The notes under the pieces were generated by a model that did not search any database, was not told where the DNA came from, and saw only the letters and a program-made list of their open reading frames with translations. The position numbers were made by a program, and so were the translations under genes. From positions 58,526,645 through 58,590,644 of the forward strand of contig NC_090290.1 of NCBI RefSeq assembly GCF_037392515.1: a stretch of DNA of 64,000 nucleotides. The letters run 5' to 3'. Position 1 is the first letter of the stretch; each line of letters opens with the position of its first letter. Positions 45,100 to 57,389 of this stretch are shown here, piece after piece. The stretch comes from Haliotis asinina. Its lineage: Eukaryota; Mollusca; Gastropoda; Lepetellida; Haliotidae.

Positions 45100-46700
45100 C
45101 TCCAGCAAGATTTGCAAATCAAAATAGGTCATCAAAAAGTCTGCTCGGTGTCACCTTTTGTGGTGCAAAAGATTATGATAGGTTGTGAACGAGGGTTTCT
45201 CATTTGGTTTCATGACTCACACATTGCACAACTTCAGGTATATGGGGATGTTTGCTTAAGCCATTCCACAAATTCCAGCCAAATCAATCTTGTCATTACT
45301 TCATTTACTTGAGACCACAGATCAGTTGTAGTGCATGACATCAAATTGCAAAGTGTGTGGAAGTTACCCATCACTGGCACGTTTCCAAACCATTCATTGT
45401 CTCTCCATACATTGGACAAGTTCAAGTACATGCATCTGGGTATGTTTGCTGAAGCCATTACACAAATTCCAGCCAAATCTATCTCATCATTGCTTCATTG
45501 GTAAGCTTCTGAAGACCACAGCTTGGTTGTAGTGCTTATCTTCCAATACTTTCTTGATTCATCCTGCAGCAACACTTACTTTTCCATATATTTGCAGCAA
45601 GGTCTTGAAGTCCAGTTTAGTGATCATGGGTTTCAAATCTGGCCCTTCTGATCCTAGGTCGTATGCCTTTCCACCATTCTACAAAGTGGTTAACCCTTTC
45701 AGCAAGGTAAGCTTGTGATCTGTGAGATGACTACACACACTGCTGCATACTCCCTGAAGGCATGTCCTTAACAGAAGGCATGTCCTGAACAGAAGGCATG
45801 TCCTGAACAGAAGGCATGTCCTTAACAGAAGGTACGTCCCAAGTCATATATTTGGGTACTGAATCTTAATTTGCTCCAGTTTCATGTGAACATGCTCAAC
45901 CCTAAAATGGGTGCCAATGTAGCGGCCATGAAATTTCTGAATCCCATGCTGGGATTTGAAGCACAGAACTTCTGATCTGAACGTTCCAAGTTGAATAGTT
46001 GGGTCCTGAGATTTTGCTCCAATTTCATGTGAGCATGCTCAGACCCATGTCGGATGCCAAAGTAGCAGCCATAAAATTTCTGAGTCCAGTGTTGGTATTT
46101 GAATCACATTGATTCGGATTTCATCCAAAGTCTGATGCCTTGTTCATATAACCATAGAGGCTAACCCCTTCACAAAGTGAAGATCACAAAGTGCGTATGT
46201 CATTTGTTGGATGACTGCAAACCCTGCTACACCATGACCAAACATCTTCCCAATATATGACCTCAAATTGTAAAGTATGTGGAAGTTGCCCATCTTTGGC
46301 GCAACCTTTTCCAAAGTGTTCATTGTCTCGCCACACTATCTCAGTAGGCTGTGTAAGTGGAGCTTGTTTCAAAACCACTGCAACTGTCTGTAACTTAACT
46401 AGTAATGTACTGTCAAAGAATCCCTTGCACTGTCAAGGAGCATTGATTGTAAATAGCCTAAACTGTCACCTGTCACATCAGATTCCTCTCTACACAGTAT
46501 ATTGAAGCCTGTCCATGACTTTACTAACTGATCAAGGTTCTAGCAAGGATCTGTTAGCATACTGTTTTCTTGTGCTGAGTTGGTTGCATCCTGGAGAGTT
46601 TGAGAAAGTTTGGGATGATGTTTCATGGGTGGAAGACACTTCTTTCTTCAACTATGTAAATGGGGAGAAGCTTGTTAGAGGTCTCATTACTACGTCTTAT
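45100..46700 (-). pseudogene. N-terminal part of a multicopy invertebrate gene fossil
   Basis: Reading leftwards with many frame changes: SWTGFNILCREES near 46,515-46,475; LKQAPLTQPTEIVWRDNEHFG near 46,375-46,315; GQLPHTLQFEV near 46,295-46,260; KKVLEDKHYNQAV near 45,570-45,530; LTNEAMMR/IWLEFV near 45,505-45,470; then a second copy VWRDNEWFGN...GNFHTLCNLMSC near 45,410-45,335 with MTRLIWLEFVEWLKQ near 45,300-45,255. The order W-T-G-F-N, then E-I-x-W, then G-x-F-H-x-L-x-N, then K-x-Y-N-R-A-V matches the front half of the same invertebrate family whose back half lies at 37.2-38.2 kb. The VWRDNE...HTLCN module is present twice, so local duplication preceded or followed decay. Confidence 0.6.
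45763..45838. repeat. 18-bp tandem repeat, about 4 copies
   Basis: GAAGGCATGTCCTTAACA / GAAGGCATGTCCTGAACA alternate over four units. On minus the unit reads LLFRTC. Confidence 0.9.
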
Positions 46701-49700
46701 CTCTCTTGTTGAATGACAGTACAGGTATTGGGGGGAGAAGCTTGTTAGAGGTCTCATTACTACGTCTTATCTCTCTGGTTGAATGACTGGTACAGGTATT
46801 GGAGGGAGAAGCTTGTTAGAGGTCTCATTACTACGTCTTATCTCTCTTGTTGAATGACAGTACAGGTATTGGAGGGAGAAGCTTGTTAGAGGTCTCATTA
46901 CTATGTCTTATCTCTCTTGTTGAATGACAGTACAGGTATTGGAGGGAGAAGCTTGTTAGAGGTCTCATTACTACGTCTTATCTCTCTTGTTGAATGACAG
47001 TACAGGTATTGGGGGGAGAAGCTTGTTAGAGGTCTCATTACTACGTCTTATCTCTCTTGTTGAATGACAGTACTGGTATTGGGGGGAGAAGCTTGTTAGA
47101 GGTCTCATTACTATGTCTTATCTCTCTTGTTGAATGACAGTACAGGTATTGGAGGGAGAAGCTTGTTAGAGGTCTCATTACTACGTCTTATCTCTCTTGT
47201 TGAATGACAGTACAGGTATTGGGGGGAGAAGCTTGTTAGAGGTCTCATTACTACGTCTTATCTCTCTTGTTGAATGACAGTACAGGTATTGGAGGGAGAA
47301 GCTTGTTAGAGGTCTCATTACTATGTCTTATCTCTCTTGTTGAATGACAGTACAGGTATTGGGGGTAGAAGCTTGTTAGAGGTCTCATTACTACGTCTTA
47401 TCTCTCTTGTTGAATGACAGTACAGGTATTGGAGGGAGAAGCTTGTTAGAGGTCTCATTACTACGTCTTATCTCTCTTGTTGAATGACAGTACAGGTATT
47501 GGAGGGAGAAGCTTGTTAGAGGTCTCATTACTACGTCTTATCTCTCTGGTTGAATGACAGTACAGGTATTGGAGGGAGAAGCTTGTTAGAGGTCTCATTA
47601 CTACGTCTTATCTCTCTTGTTGAATGACTGGTACAGGTATTGGAGGGAGAAGCTTGTTAGAGGTCTCATTACTATGTCTTATCTCTCTGGTTGAATGACT
47701 GGTACAGGTATTGGAGGGAGAAGCTTGTTAGAGGTCTCATTACTATGTCTTATCTCTCTTGTTGAATGACTGGTACAGGTATTGGAGGGAGAAGCTTGTT
47801 AGAGGTCTCATTACTATGTCTTATCTCTCTGGTTGAATGACTGGTACAGGTATTGGAGGGAGAAGCTTGTTAGAGGTCTCATTACTATGTCTTATCTCTC
47901 TTGTTGAATGACAGTACAGGTATTGGAGGGAGAAGCTTGTTAGAGGTCTCATTACTACGTCTTATCTCTCTGGTTGAATGACTGGTACAGGTATTGGAGG
48001 GAGAAGCTTGTTAGAGGTCTCATTACTATGTCTTATCTCTCTGGTTGAATGACTGGTACAGGTATTGGAGGGAGAAGCTTGTTAGAGGTCTCATTACTAT
48101 GTCTTATCTCTCTTGTTGAATGACTGGTACAGGTATTGGGGGTAGAAGCTTGTTAGAGGTCTCATTACTATGTCTTGTCTCTCTGGTTGAATGACAGTAC
48201 AGGTATTGGAGGTAGAAGCTTGTTTGAGGTCTCATTACTATGTCTTGTCTCTCTTGTTGAATGACAGTACAGGTATTGGAGGGAGAAGCTTGTTAGAGGT
48301 CTCATTACTACGTCTTATCTCTCTTGTTGAATGACAGTACAGGTATTGGAGGGAGAAGCTTGTTAGAGGTCTCATTACTACGTCTTATCTCTCTGGTTGA
48401 ATGACTGGTACAGGTATTGGAGGGAGAAGCTTGTTAGAGGTCTCATTACTATGTCTTATCTCTCTGGTTGAATGACTGGTACAGGTATTGGAGGGAGAAG
48501 CTTGTTAGAGGTCTCATTACTATGTCTTATCTCTCTTGTTGAATGACTGGTACAGGTATTGGAGGGAGAAGCTTGTTAGAGGTCTCATTACAATGTCTTA
48601 TCTCTCTGGTTGAATGACTGGTACAGGTATTGGAGGGAGAAGCTTGTTAGAGGTCTCATTACTATGTCTTATCTCTCTTGTTGAATGACTGGTACAGGTA
48701 TTGGGGGTAGAAGCTTGTTAGAGGTCTCATTACTATGTCTTGTCTCTCTGGTTGAATGACAGTACAGGTATTGGAGGGAGAAGCTTGTTAGAGGTCTCAT
48801 TACTATGTCTTATCTCTCTTGTTGAATGACAGTACAGGTATTGGAGGGAGAAGCTTGTTAGAGGTCTCATTACTACGTCTTATCTCTCTTGTTGAATGAC
48901 AGTACAGGTATTGGGGGGAGAAGCTTGTTAGAGGTCTCATTACTACGTCTTATCTCTCTTGTTGAATGACAGTACAGGTATTGGGGGTAGAAGCTTGTTA
49001 GAGGTCTCATTACTACGTCTTATCTCTCTTGTTGAATGACAGTACAGGTATTGGAGGGAGAAGCTTGTTAGAGGTCTCATTACTACGTCTTATCTCTCTT
49101 GTTGAATGACAGTACAGGTATTGGAGGGAGAAGCTTGTTAGAGGTCTCATTACTACGTCTTATCTCTCTTGTTGAATGACAGTACAGGTATTGGAGGGAG
49201 AAGTTTCTCTCTTGTTGAATGACAGTACAGGTATTGGAGGGAGAAGCTTGTTAGAGGTCTCATTACTATGTCTTATCTCTCTTGTTGAATGACAGTACAG
49301 GTATTGGAGGGAGAAGTTTCTCTCTTGTTGAATGACAGTACAGGTATTGGAGGGAGAAGCTTGTTAGAGGTCTCATTACTACGTCTTATCTCTCTTGTTG
49401 AATGACTGGTACAGGTATTGGAGGGAGAAGTTTCTCTCTTGTTGAATGACAGTACAGGTATTGGAGGGAGAAGTTTCTCTCTTGTTGAATGACAGTACAG
49501 GTATTGGAGGGAGAAGCTTGTTAGAGGTCTCATTACTATGTCTTATCTCTCTTGTTGAATGACAGTACAGGTATTGGAGGGAGAAGTTTCTCTCTTGTTG
49601 AATGACAGTACAGGTATTGGAGGGAGAAGCTTGTTAGAGGTCTCATTACTACGTCTTATCTCTCTTGTTGAATGACTGGTACAGGTATTGGGGGTAGAAG

Positions 49701-50538
49701 CTTGTTAGAGGTCTCATTACTACGTCTTATCTCTCTTGTTGAATGACTGGTACAGGTATTGGGGGTAGAAGCTTGTTAGAGGTCTCATTACTACGTCTTA
49801 TCTCTCTTGTTGAATGACTGGTACAGGTATTGGAGGGAGAAGCTTGTTAGAGGTCTCATTACTATGTCTTATCTCTCTTGTTGAATGACTGGTACAGGTA
49901 TTGGAGGGAGAAGCTTGTTAGAGGTCTCATTACTACGTCTTATCTCTCTTGTTGAATGACTGGTACAGGTATTGGGGGTAGAAGCTTGTTAGAGGTCTCA
50001 TTACTACGTCTTATCTCTCTTGTTGAATGACTGGTACAGGTATTGGGGGTAGAAGCTTGTTAGAGGTCTCATTACTACGTCTTATCTCTCTTGTTGAATG
50101 ACTGGTACAGGTATTGGAGGGAGAAGCTTGTTAGAGGTCTCATTACTATGTCTTATCTCTCTTGTTGAATGACTGGTACAGGTATTGGAGGGAGAAGCTT
50201 GTTAGAGGTCTCATTACTACGTCTTATCTCTCTTGTTGAATGACAGTACAGGTATTGGAGGGAGAAGCTTGTTAGAGGTCTCATTACTACGTCTTATCTC
50301 TCTTGTTGAATGACAGTACAGGTATTGGGGGTAGAAGCTTGTTAGAGGTCTCATTACTATGTCCTATCTCTCTTGTTGAATGACAGTACAGGTATTGGAG
50401 GGAGAAGCTTGTTAGAGGTCTCATTACTATGTCTTATCTCTCTGGTTGAATGACTGGTACAGGTATTGGGGGTAGAAGCTTGTTAGAGGTCTCATTACTA
50501 TGTCATCTCTCTTGTTGAATGACTGGTACAGGTATTGG
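46640..50538. repeat. 70/71-bp minisatellite, about 55 copies
   Basis: Units contain GGGAGAAGCTTGTTAGAGG, TCTCATTACTACGTCTTATC and TTGAATGACAGTACAGG. Two forms occur: 70 bp ending GACAGTACA and 71 bp ending GACTGGTACA; the longer form is frequent at about 47,620-48,130 and 49,650-50,200 and rare elsewhere. Five 43-bp units at about 49,200-49,590 have lost the same 27 bases (GAAG|TTTCTCTC junction). The first unit overlaps the end of a 65-codon plus frame (46,515-46,712), but later units have stops and length 70/71, so the array is not coding. It lies beside the minus-strand gene fossil and may have grown from it. Confidence 0.95.
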
Positions 50539-51160
50539 GGGTATGCCTGACATAGATGGTAGCTGGACAGTTCTTGCATTCACACAATATGTTGTCCCTG
50601 CTCCAGATTCAACTCCTTCTTGTCAATCAATGTTATATGCCCAAACAGTCAACTTGCTCAAGTTGTTTTATTGCTTAATCATTTTTTTCTAAAGCTGAAT
50701 AGGAACAGGAATGTTCAAATCAATTCAATATTGCCTATGAGAGGTTTTATAGGCCAGGGAAGTAGAATATGTTTTCCTGTCAACTGTTTTCCCACACTGA
50801 CATGTCTTGACCAGTAGACAGCTTTTATGGGAGTATGGGAGTCATACTTTTAATTCCAAGTGGTCCAGAACTACAAAATGGGGTCCCAGACACTTAAGTA
50901 TAATCATTAATATTATGTTATAATAGTGTTGCAATTCAATTACTGTTATTGTATTGTGTATCATGATCCTTCCAGGAATTATACTGCGAATGATATTGTA
51001 ACCCGACTGGTAGCAGACTCTGTGATAACTTATTGTGTCGTGATCAAACATTTTAAAAAGTATTCGGGCTTATCTGCATCCCTGTGAAGACATACATCTA
51101 TTCTTTTTTCATCCTTGTTCTTTTTGATGTGTACTGGATGCAGGAATTTGCGTCCTGAAT
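50539..51160. other. Flank of the 70-bp array
   Basis: No clear gene. A minus-strand phrase TIDKKELNLEQGQHIV near 50,635-50,590 may be a leftover from further upstream in the gene fossil of 45.1-46.7 kb; this is weak. The rest is AT-rich. Confidence 0.35.
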
Positions 51161-51164
51161 CACT

Positions 51165-51740
51165 GAGTAGAATAACAAAATATCTGCATTTTAGGGGTAA
51201 ATTGTATTTTTTCACACACTTTATATAAACTAATCATGCTGAACCACACAAACTACATGTCAATCTGTGTGAAATTCAATACTGTATAGATTTTATCCTA
51301 GCCTAACCTACTTTAAGCTAGCAATTTAAGCTCATTGTTTGCAAAGGGTGATGGTCCTTTTTGAAAATCTATTTTAAATTATATTTAAAATATCAAATGG
51401 AACCAAATATATCTTCAGATACATAGGCCTTCTAAATTATGTAAGTTCTTCTCTCAGTGATGATTATTTCCCCAGAAATTAACAAAATATCTGCACTTGT
51501 AAGGGAAAATGATGTTTTTTGTCCTACGTTTTTCCAACTGTTAAAAACCAATGATTCTGAACCGCCACAGATTACATTTCCAAACGTGGGCAATTGTATG
51601 CTAAGCCTATTTCACCCTACATGTGTATGTGTAATGCTTATAGTTGCAGCTGTAGCATAACATTTTTAGACAGATCGTGGGGTTTAAAGATATGGCAGCC
51701 ATTTTCATAGTTTGCCACAAAAAACACATTTAGCTGGGCA
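51165..51740 (+). repeat. Dispersed repeat copies B and C
   Basis: Copy C (about 51,478-51,740) matches copy A (31,495-31,730, opposite strand). A second partial copy B at about 51,165-51,290 repeats its first half: AACAAAATATCTGCA(C/T)TT, TGTATTTTTT/TGTTTTTTGT, AATCATGCTGAACC / AATGATTCTGAACC. Copy C holds a frame (51,457-51,660) with EPPQITFPNVGNC and ends VAAVA; copy A on minus reads EPPGITYQNVGNC ending VAAQVL. Family unknown. Confidence 0.7.
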
Positions 51741-52395
51741 TAGGAGGTGTCTTTCACATGACTCCATAAACTACAAACCTTAAGTTATATGAAAATTATA
51801 GTGACTGTTTGCCCCTCAATGCGGTTGTCAATTCTTATCTGGCTCATTGATTATATGAAAGGACCCTTATCATATTTCTACTAAACCTTAGAGCAAACTT
51901 GCTGAGTTGTGTCCCTTTAGCACCCAACTGTTACTCTTAGAAATTAGTATTACTGTACTATTATCACAGGAATCATGCAGCAAGGGGGGTTCAGTTGACA
52001 ACACATATCAAACACAATACCAGTATGGCCAACTCTGAAAGTTCAGAACAATATTATTTACACTTCCGCTGGTCAGGCTCATCTTGAGGTCAGGGTCCTT
52101 GCCCCCTTTACACTCACACACACACACAGGATACTGAATGAGAGGTGTCTTAGGAAGCACTTTCTTTCAAGATGATATGCACACTCCTCATCACTGTAGC
52201 ATTCTACATTATTATCAGTGTCAGAAGGGCCATTCTCCCAATGGAGAACCCAAGCATTCTAGTGATCTGATCCAGGACATCATGAGGTACCTATCAAAGA
52301 GCACTGAGAACCATGTGGCACTCGAGGAAAGTGTCAGGAATTGACTATGTCGGGCTGTTGGCTTGGATTCCTTCAACGCTGTGTTTTGTCAGTAT
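51741..52395. other. No recognisable feature
   Basis: Nothing beyond a short CA run at about 52,111-52,127. Confidence 0.5.
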
Positions 52396-52402
52396 CATTT
52401 TC

Positions 52403-52488
52403 CGTGACACCCTGCAGATATTCTGTGACACCCTGCAGGTATTGCATGACACCCTGCAGATATACCGTGACACCCTGCAGATAGTTTG
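52403..52488. repeat. 21-bp tandem repeat, 4 copies
   Basis: TGACACCCTGCAGATAT and near variants recur every 21 bp (GTGACACCCTGCAG at 52,404; then 52,425, 52,446 and 52,467). The plus frame at 52,313-52,648 reads it as DTLQI(F/Y)xx heptads, a periodicity permitted because 21 is a multiple of 3. No gene is claimed. Confidence 0.85.
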
Positions 52489-52793
52489 GGTAATGCTATG
52501 GATACACCAAGGAGTCAAAGCCATAAGTTTGATGAAGACAGTTATTGACAGTTCATGCAATGATGCCGCTCAACATACTGTATTTCATATGCACATTTTG
52601 GAGCAAGATCATCTTGACAAGTTTCAAGTGAGATGTGCCTGGCCCTGAACAGCAAGCAGATAGCCTTCGACTTCATCCAAGTGAAATACATGGGAGGGTT
52701 GCATTTCTATATAATAATAATTGTTATTATAATCACTAATTGTTTCCAAAGCTTTACCCACTATAGGTTTCAATTTATTTAAAACTTTACAGT

Positions 52794-53031
52794 TTCTATT
52801 CCCAAGAAATTCTGTAGGAAGGTACATTTAACAATTTTCATTTTCTATTCCCAAGAAATTCTGTAGGAAGGTACATTTAACAATTTTCATTTTCTATTCC
52901 CAAGAAATTCTGTAGGAAGGTACATTTAACAATTTTCATTTTCTATTCCCAGGATATTCTGTAGGAAGGTACATTTAACAATTTTCATTTTCTATTCCGA
53001 AGAAATTCTGTAGGAAGGTACATTTAACAAT
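52794..53031. repeat. 49-bp tandem repeat, about 5 copies
   Basis: TTCTATTCCCAAGAAATTC starts at 52,794 and 52,843, and so on at 49-bp steps, with CTGTAGGAAGGTACATTTAA in each unit. The units are almost identical, so the expansion is recent. Confidence 0.93.
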
Positions 53032-53670
53032 TTCACCCAATAACAGTCAAGCACACACAATAAGGTTCTTTTCTCTCACAGATTAATGCCTACAAAGTAT
53101 ATTCCATGATATTGAGATGTCAATATCATGATCATAATTATATAATGTAGAACAACTCAAGACAGCAAGAACAAAAGTGAACACTCATCAGCAACAGAAC
53201 TGCTGTCATGTAGTAAGCTTTCAATAATTAATGAAACTGTGTAGTTTTATGACTTGATTGGAATGACTAGAAATTTTATATAATCTATCCAGAATGTGGA
53301 ATATAAATATGTGTACAGTATATTTTGTCAGGTAACTAAAATTTCAGAAAACCTCAGAATCAAAAACAGGTCTTACCAAGTATGTGTAGGTTTAAATATT
53401 TACAGCAGTAATTTACATCAGGAATCAGTAATACATTTTAATCATCTGTTATGGCTAATGTTCAGTTGCATAACTTACGTGTACAAGTGTGTGCTGAAAT
53501 TAATGACCTACTGGTTCATGTCTGTGTGTACTCATCTGTCTGTGTTTTATTGTAATTTAGCACTGGCTCCTCATATACAGGAAGTGTGCCGATGGTCAAT
53601 TATTTTAATGGTAATGTAATTTCCATTACAAAAAGTAGTAACAATATTGCCCTCTGATCACAAAGACTTA
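53032..53670. other. No recognisable feature
   Basis: AT-rich DNA. A plus frame of 107 codons (53,296-53,619) shows no family features and is probably chance. Confidence 0.4.
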
Positions 53671-53675
53671 TCAGT

Positions 53676-54582
53676 AACCAATCACTAACACACCGCCACC
53701 ACCCCACCCTTGGCCTACACCATCGCACACCCTATCCCTCTGACACACCAACACACCGCCACCACTCCACCCTTGGCCTACACCATCACACACCCTATCC
53801 CTCTGACACACTAACACACCGCCACCACCCCACCCATGGCCTACACCATCGCACACCCTATCCCTCTGACACACTAACACACCGCCACCACCCCACCCAT
53901 GGCCTACACCATCGCACACCCTATCCCTCTCAATCACTAACACACCGCCACCACCCCACCCATGGCCTACACCATCCCACACCCTATCCCTCTCAATCAC
54001 TAACACACCGCCACCACCCCACCCTTGGCCTACACCATCGCACACCCTATCCCTCTCAATCACTAACACACCGCCACCACCCCACCCATGGCCTACACCA
54101 TCCCACACCCTATCCCTCTCAATCACTAACACACCGCCACCACCCCACCCTTGGCCTACACCATCACACACCCTATCCCTCTCAATCACTAACACACCGC
54201 CACCACTCCACCCTTGGCCTACACCATCACACACCCTATATCCCTCTGACACACCAACACACCGCCACCACCCCACCCTTAACCCTACACCATCACACAC
54301 CCTATCCCTCTGACACACCAACACACCGCCACCACCCCACCCCTGGCCTACACCATCGCACACCCTATCCCTCTCAATCACCAACACACCGCCACCACCC
54401 CACCCTTGACCCTACACCATCACACACCCTATCCCTCTGACACACCAACACACCGCCACCACCCCCCCTTGGCCTACACCATCACACACCCTATCCCTCT
54501 GACACACCAACACACCGCCACCACCCCACCCTTGGCCTACACCATCGCACACCCCATCCCTCTGACACACCAACACACTGCC
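53676..54582. repeat. 63-bp C-rich minisatellite, about 14 copies
   Basis: Units contain ACACACCGCCACCACCCCAC, GGCCTACACCATC and CACACCCTATCCCTCT. The period is 63 bp (CACACCGCCACC at 53,689 and 53,752). Because 63 is divisible by 3 and the unit is stop-poor, a 238-codon minus frame (53,671-54,387) made of 21-residue units such as GWGGGGVLVIERDRVCDGVGQ is open, and plus frames are open too. Units alternate between CAATCACTAA and GACACACCAA/CTAA junctions. Confidence 0.95.
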
Positions 54583-54589
54583 TGTGCTT

Positions 54590-56022
54590 GTCAGGAAAGA
54601 CACGTACGTTGATAGTCATGGTCAGTCACGGGTATCATTTCACCATTTGTTTCTACTGATCTCAGTATTTTAGGGTATGGTTGGACATGTTCATGAACCA
54701 CATGTGACAGTTGTAATTCAAAACCATTGAAATACATGTTGAAGTAGTGTCAATCTTGTAATACTCTATTTACTCATTACCAACTATTTATAAGTACTAA
54801 ATATATGACAAACCTAACCCTGGTCATATGACATTTCAGAGCTAATGAAATGCATGTCTGACAATCACAGCATAATTTTCATGTTACACATGCATGCTAG
54901 AGAACACATGAAAACAATGGCCATATTTACATGCTTGTGAAATACAAGTAAATGCAGAGCTGATTGTTCATTTATGTAACACCGCCATAAATGTGTTAAG
55001 TCTGACAACCACGACATGTAGATTTCAAACTTTGCTCATAAGGCTGCCAAGTGACACATATAGTTTCCACCGTGAGTAAATTTGGGTATTACAATCATTT
55101 TGTGTGGTGTCCTGTTCATACTTTCAGCACTAAACAGAATATCCCCTACTTTATTTACCTTGTATATTTGCATAGCATGTGAACAACCCCGCTGGTATGT
55201 TTAGAATTGGTTCCCAACTTCCAGTGTTTCTCTTAAGATGCGGCTTAATGTATGAGGTGACGAGACATTGCTGCTTGGGGTGTCATTCTCATCTCACGGG
55301 TCGGATGACTGTTTACCATATCAATCATGGTATTATCTGGCCAAGCAGCCATTACTTACAAGTTCAATTAACAGCACACACACACACATGCACACACACG
55401 CACGCATGCACACACATGCACATTTCTGACCACACAGTAAAGGTGAGCTGTAGTGCCTCAAGTTAGTTGCTCAACTGAATTTTACATTCATGTAATGTAA
55501 CCTATGAAGAATTGAATAAAGTTGTGGAAACATCATCTGTCATGTCAGTTGTTGCCTTTCCATATCCTTCACAAATTAACGGTAATGCAGAACAGATTAT
55601 TTAAACATTGGTGTCATAAATAAACCCAAACCTCTTCAATGCCAATGGCTATAACATTCTCACCATAATGGTATTGTAATGAAGCACAGTCCTACTTCCT
55701 TCAATTACAACTGCAACAGTTTGGCTGCTGAAATGCTATATGCTCTGTTGTATTACATCAATCAGTATGTTTAGAGCTTCTGCAAGTCTCATTTGTGTCG
55801 GTTCTAAATTTATAGTCAATCTTGTAACATGACTGTAATCATATCTGTTTCAAGTACCTACTTAACCCGCACACAGGATTTTTTTCGGCCATACGGTTTG
55901 ATGTAAAAATATGCACATTTTGTAATATGTACCTCAAATTCTTAAAATTACTTTCAGCAGAATTTCTGCACTAATATGCACTCCTTACATCCAAGTGCAT
56001 ACAGCCTTCAGATACTCAAGAC
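54590..56022. other. No recognisable gene
   Basis: AT-rich DNA, apart from the CA-type microsatellite listed separately. No RNA gene or element was identified. Confidence 0.45.
55374..55424. repeat. CA-type compound microsatellite
   Basis: Alternating CACA, CATG and CGCA dinucleotides over about 50 bp. Confidence 0.9.
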
Positions 56023-56430
56023 TTGTATGTATATTGCAAGCAAAAGGTATGGGAGCTCTTCATGGGCACTTTGAACAACATTGTAGGTCTTGAAGTCAAG
56101 CAACTTGTTGAATATTCTTTGAGTCTGAGTGAAATGAAACATTGTGAAAAAATGCATAAGGCAAGGGTGCTGAAACACACCAGCACCATGTTAGATTCAA
56201 ACACTGAGACACAACAGACTGGTTCATGGGGAACTTCCCAAGCAGCTTGTGGTAACTGGGCACAAAGACATAAACTGTTAGGCTGTTTAGAAAGTATTGT
56301 TAAAATGAGAATACTGACTGGTATTGATCTTATCTTATATGGCAATACAGGTCACTCATTTACTAAATATTGTTTTCCAATATGTACACATCTATATCTC
56401 TTAAACAAAGTGTTAGTACATATTCTGTAG
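56023..56430 (+). CDS. Uncharacterised 135-codon open frame
   Basis: An open plus-strand frame that starts MYVYCKQKVWELFMG and has a hydrophilic middle (MKHCEKMHKARVLKH). No signal peptide, membrane span or known motif is clear. A frame of similar size is open on the other strand (56,016-56,345), which weakens both. Chance frame or mobile-element remnant are equally possible. Confidence 0.18.
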   Translation: MYVYCKQKVWELFMGTLNNIVGLEVKQLVEYSLSLSEMKHCEKMHKARVLKHTSTMLDSNTETQQTGSWGTSQAACGNWAQRHKLLGCLESIVKMRILTGIDLILYGNTGHSFTKYCFPICTHLYLLNKVLVHIL

Positions 56431-57389
56431 GTGGGAGAGGGCTTTTCTAAGTTGGATAATTTGTTCTTCATTTTTCTTCAGTAAACAAAATGTGTATCAC
56501 TCAATATAACCAATAATGCTTCTTAGTGACAAACCTGTTTTTATATTTGATAGTAATTAATAGTAAAAATATTTTTAGAACAGAACATTGATTATCCTTT
56601 TATCACAAGAAAGTTCTGTTTGCAGCCATTCAAACTTCTCAGTAATGAATCGGTTTGACGTTCACCCAACTCTACTCACTAGAGGTTACACTGGTCCATT
56701 GTACCCATAGTGGTTCCTGTAATTAATGCTCTAGTTTAATGTCTGTCATTCCACTGTCTGTCAATTGGGTGTCTGTCTATTGGGAGTTATTCTAGTGAAT
56801 GGTTGAAGTGACTATACAGGAGCTCATTGGCCCTCATCTATGATGCTGTATTTCCCTTCACTCCTTTGTAGCTGTCACTATGTATAGAAGTTAGTGTACT
56901 GGGCCCAAGATTTTGATCATAAAATGTACATGCATTCTTGGTGGAGGCAAAGACCATTTTATCTAACCAGCATGAAACCTCACATATTCTACACTTCATG
57001 CATAAACTCTGTCGGTCTCACCAGGTCAACTGAAAAGGAGAATTGCGTCATCACGTTAAAACACCTGTGGAATTAGTTGTAAAGTTTCTATCTTGCATAA
57101 TTCATATGTTCGAAATACATCCTGTATGAGAACAGTGATGTACGCACATTTATACATACAAATGTCTTTAATGTAGGAGGTGGAAATTCAGGAATCACAA
57201 GTACATATCTAGTTCAGAACTCTGAATCCGAATGTTAAGTATACTCTTCACCAAAAATAAAGCAACAAGTAATTCCATTGTAATATCTTTATCAACCTGG
57301 AAAGCCATTTTTGCCAACATATTACTTAAAGATAAATATTCAAAGAACAAACAATTCTTTTGTGAATGTCAGTTTTGTGTATCGTTTGA
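56431..57389. other. No recognisable feature
   Basis: AT-rich DNA without supported features. Confidence 0.5.

Noticed and set aside
49273..49533. An 86-codon minus frame in the 70-bp array
   Set aside because: It exists only because several 43-bp deleted units change the stop pattern locally.
52313..52648. A 111-codon frame with DTLQI heptads as a possible coiled-coil protein
   Set aside because: The heptads come from a 21-bp DNA repeat; flanking residues show no domain and no promoter or splice context is seen.
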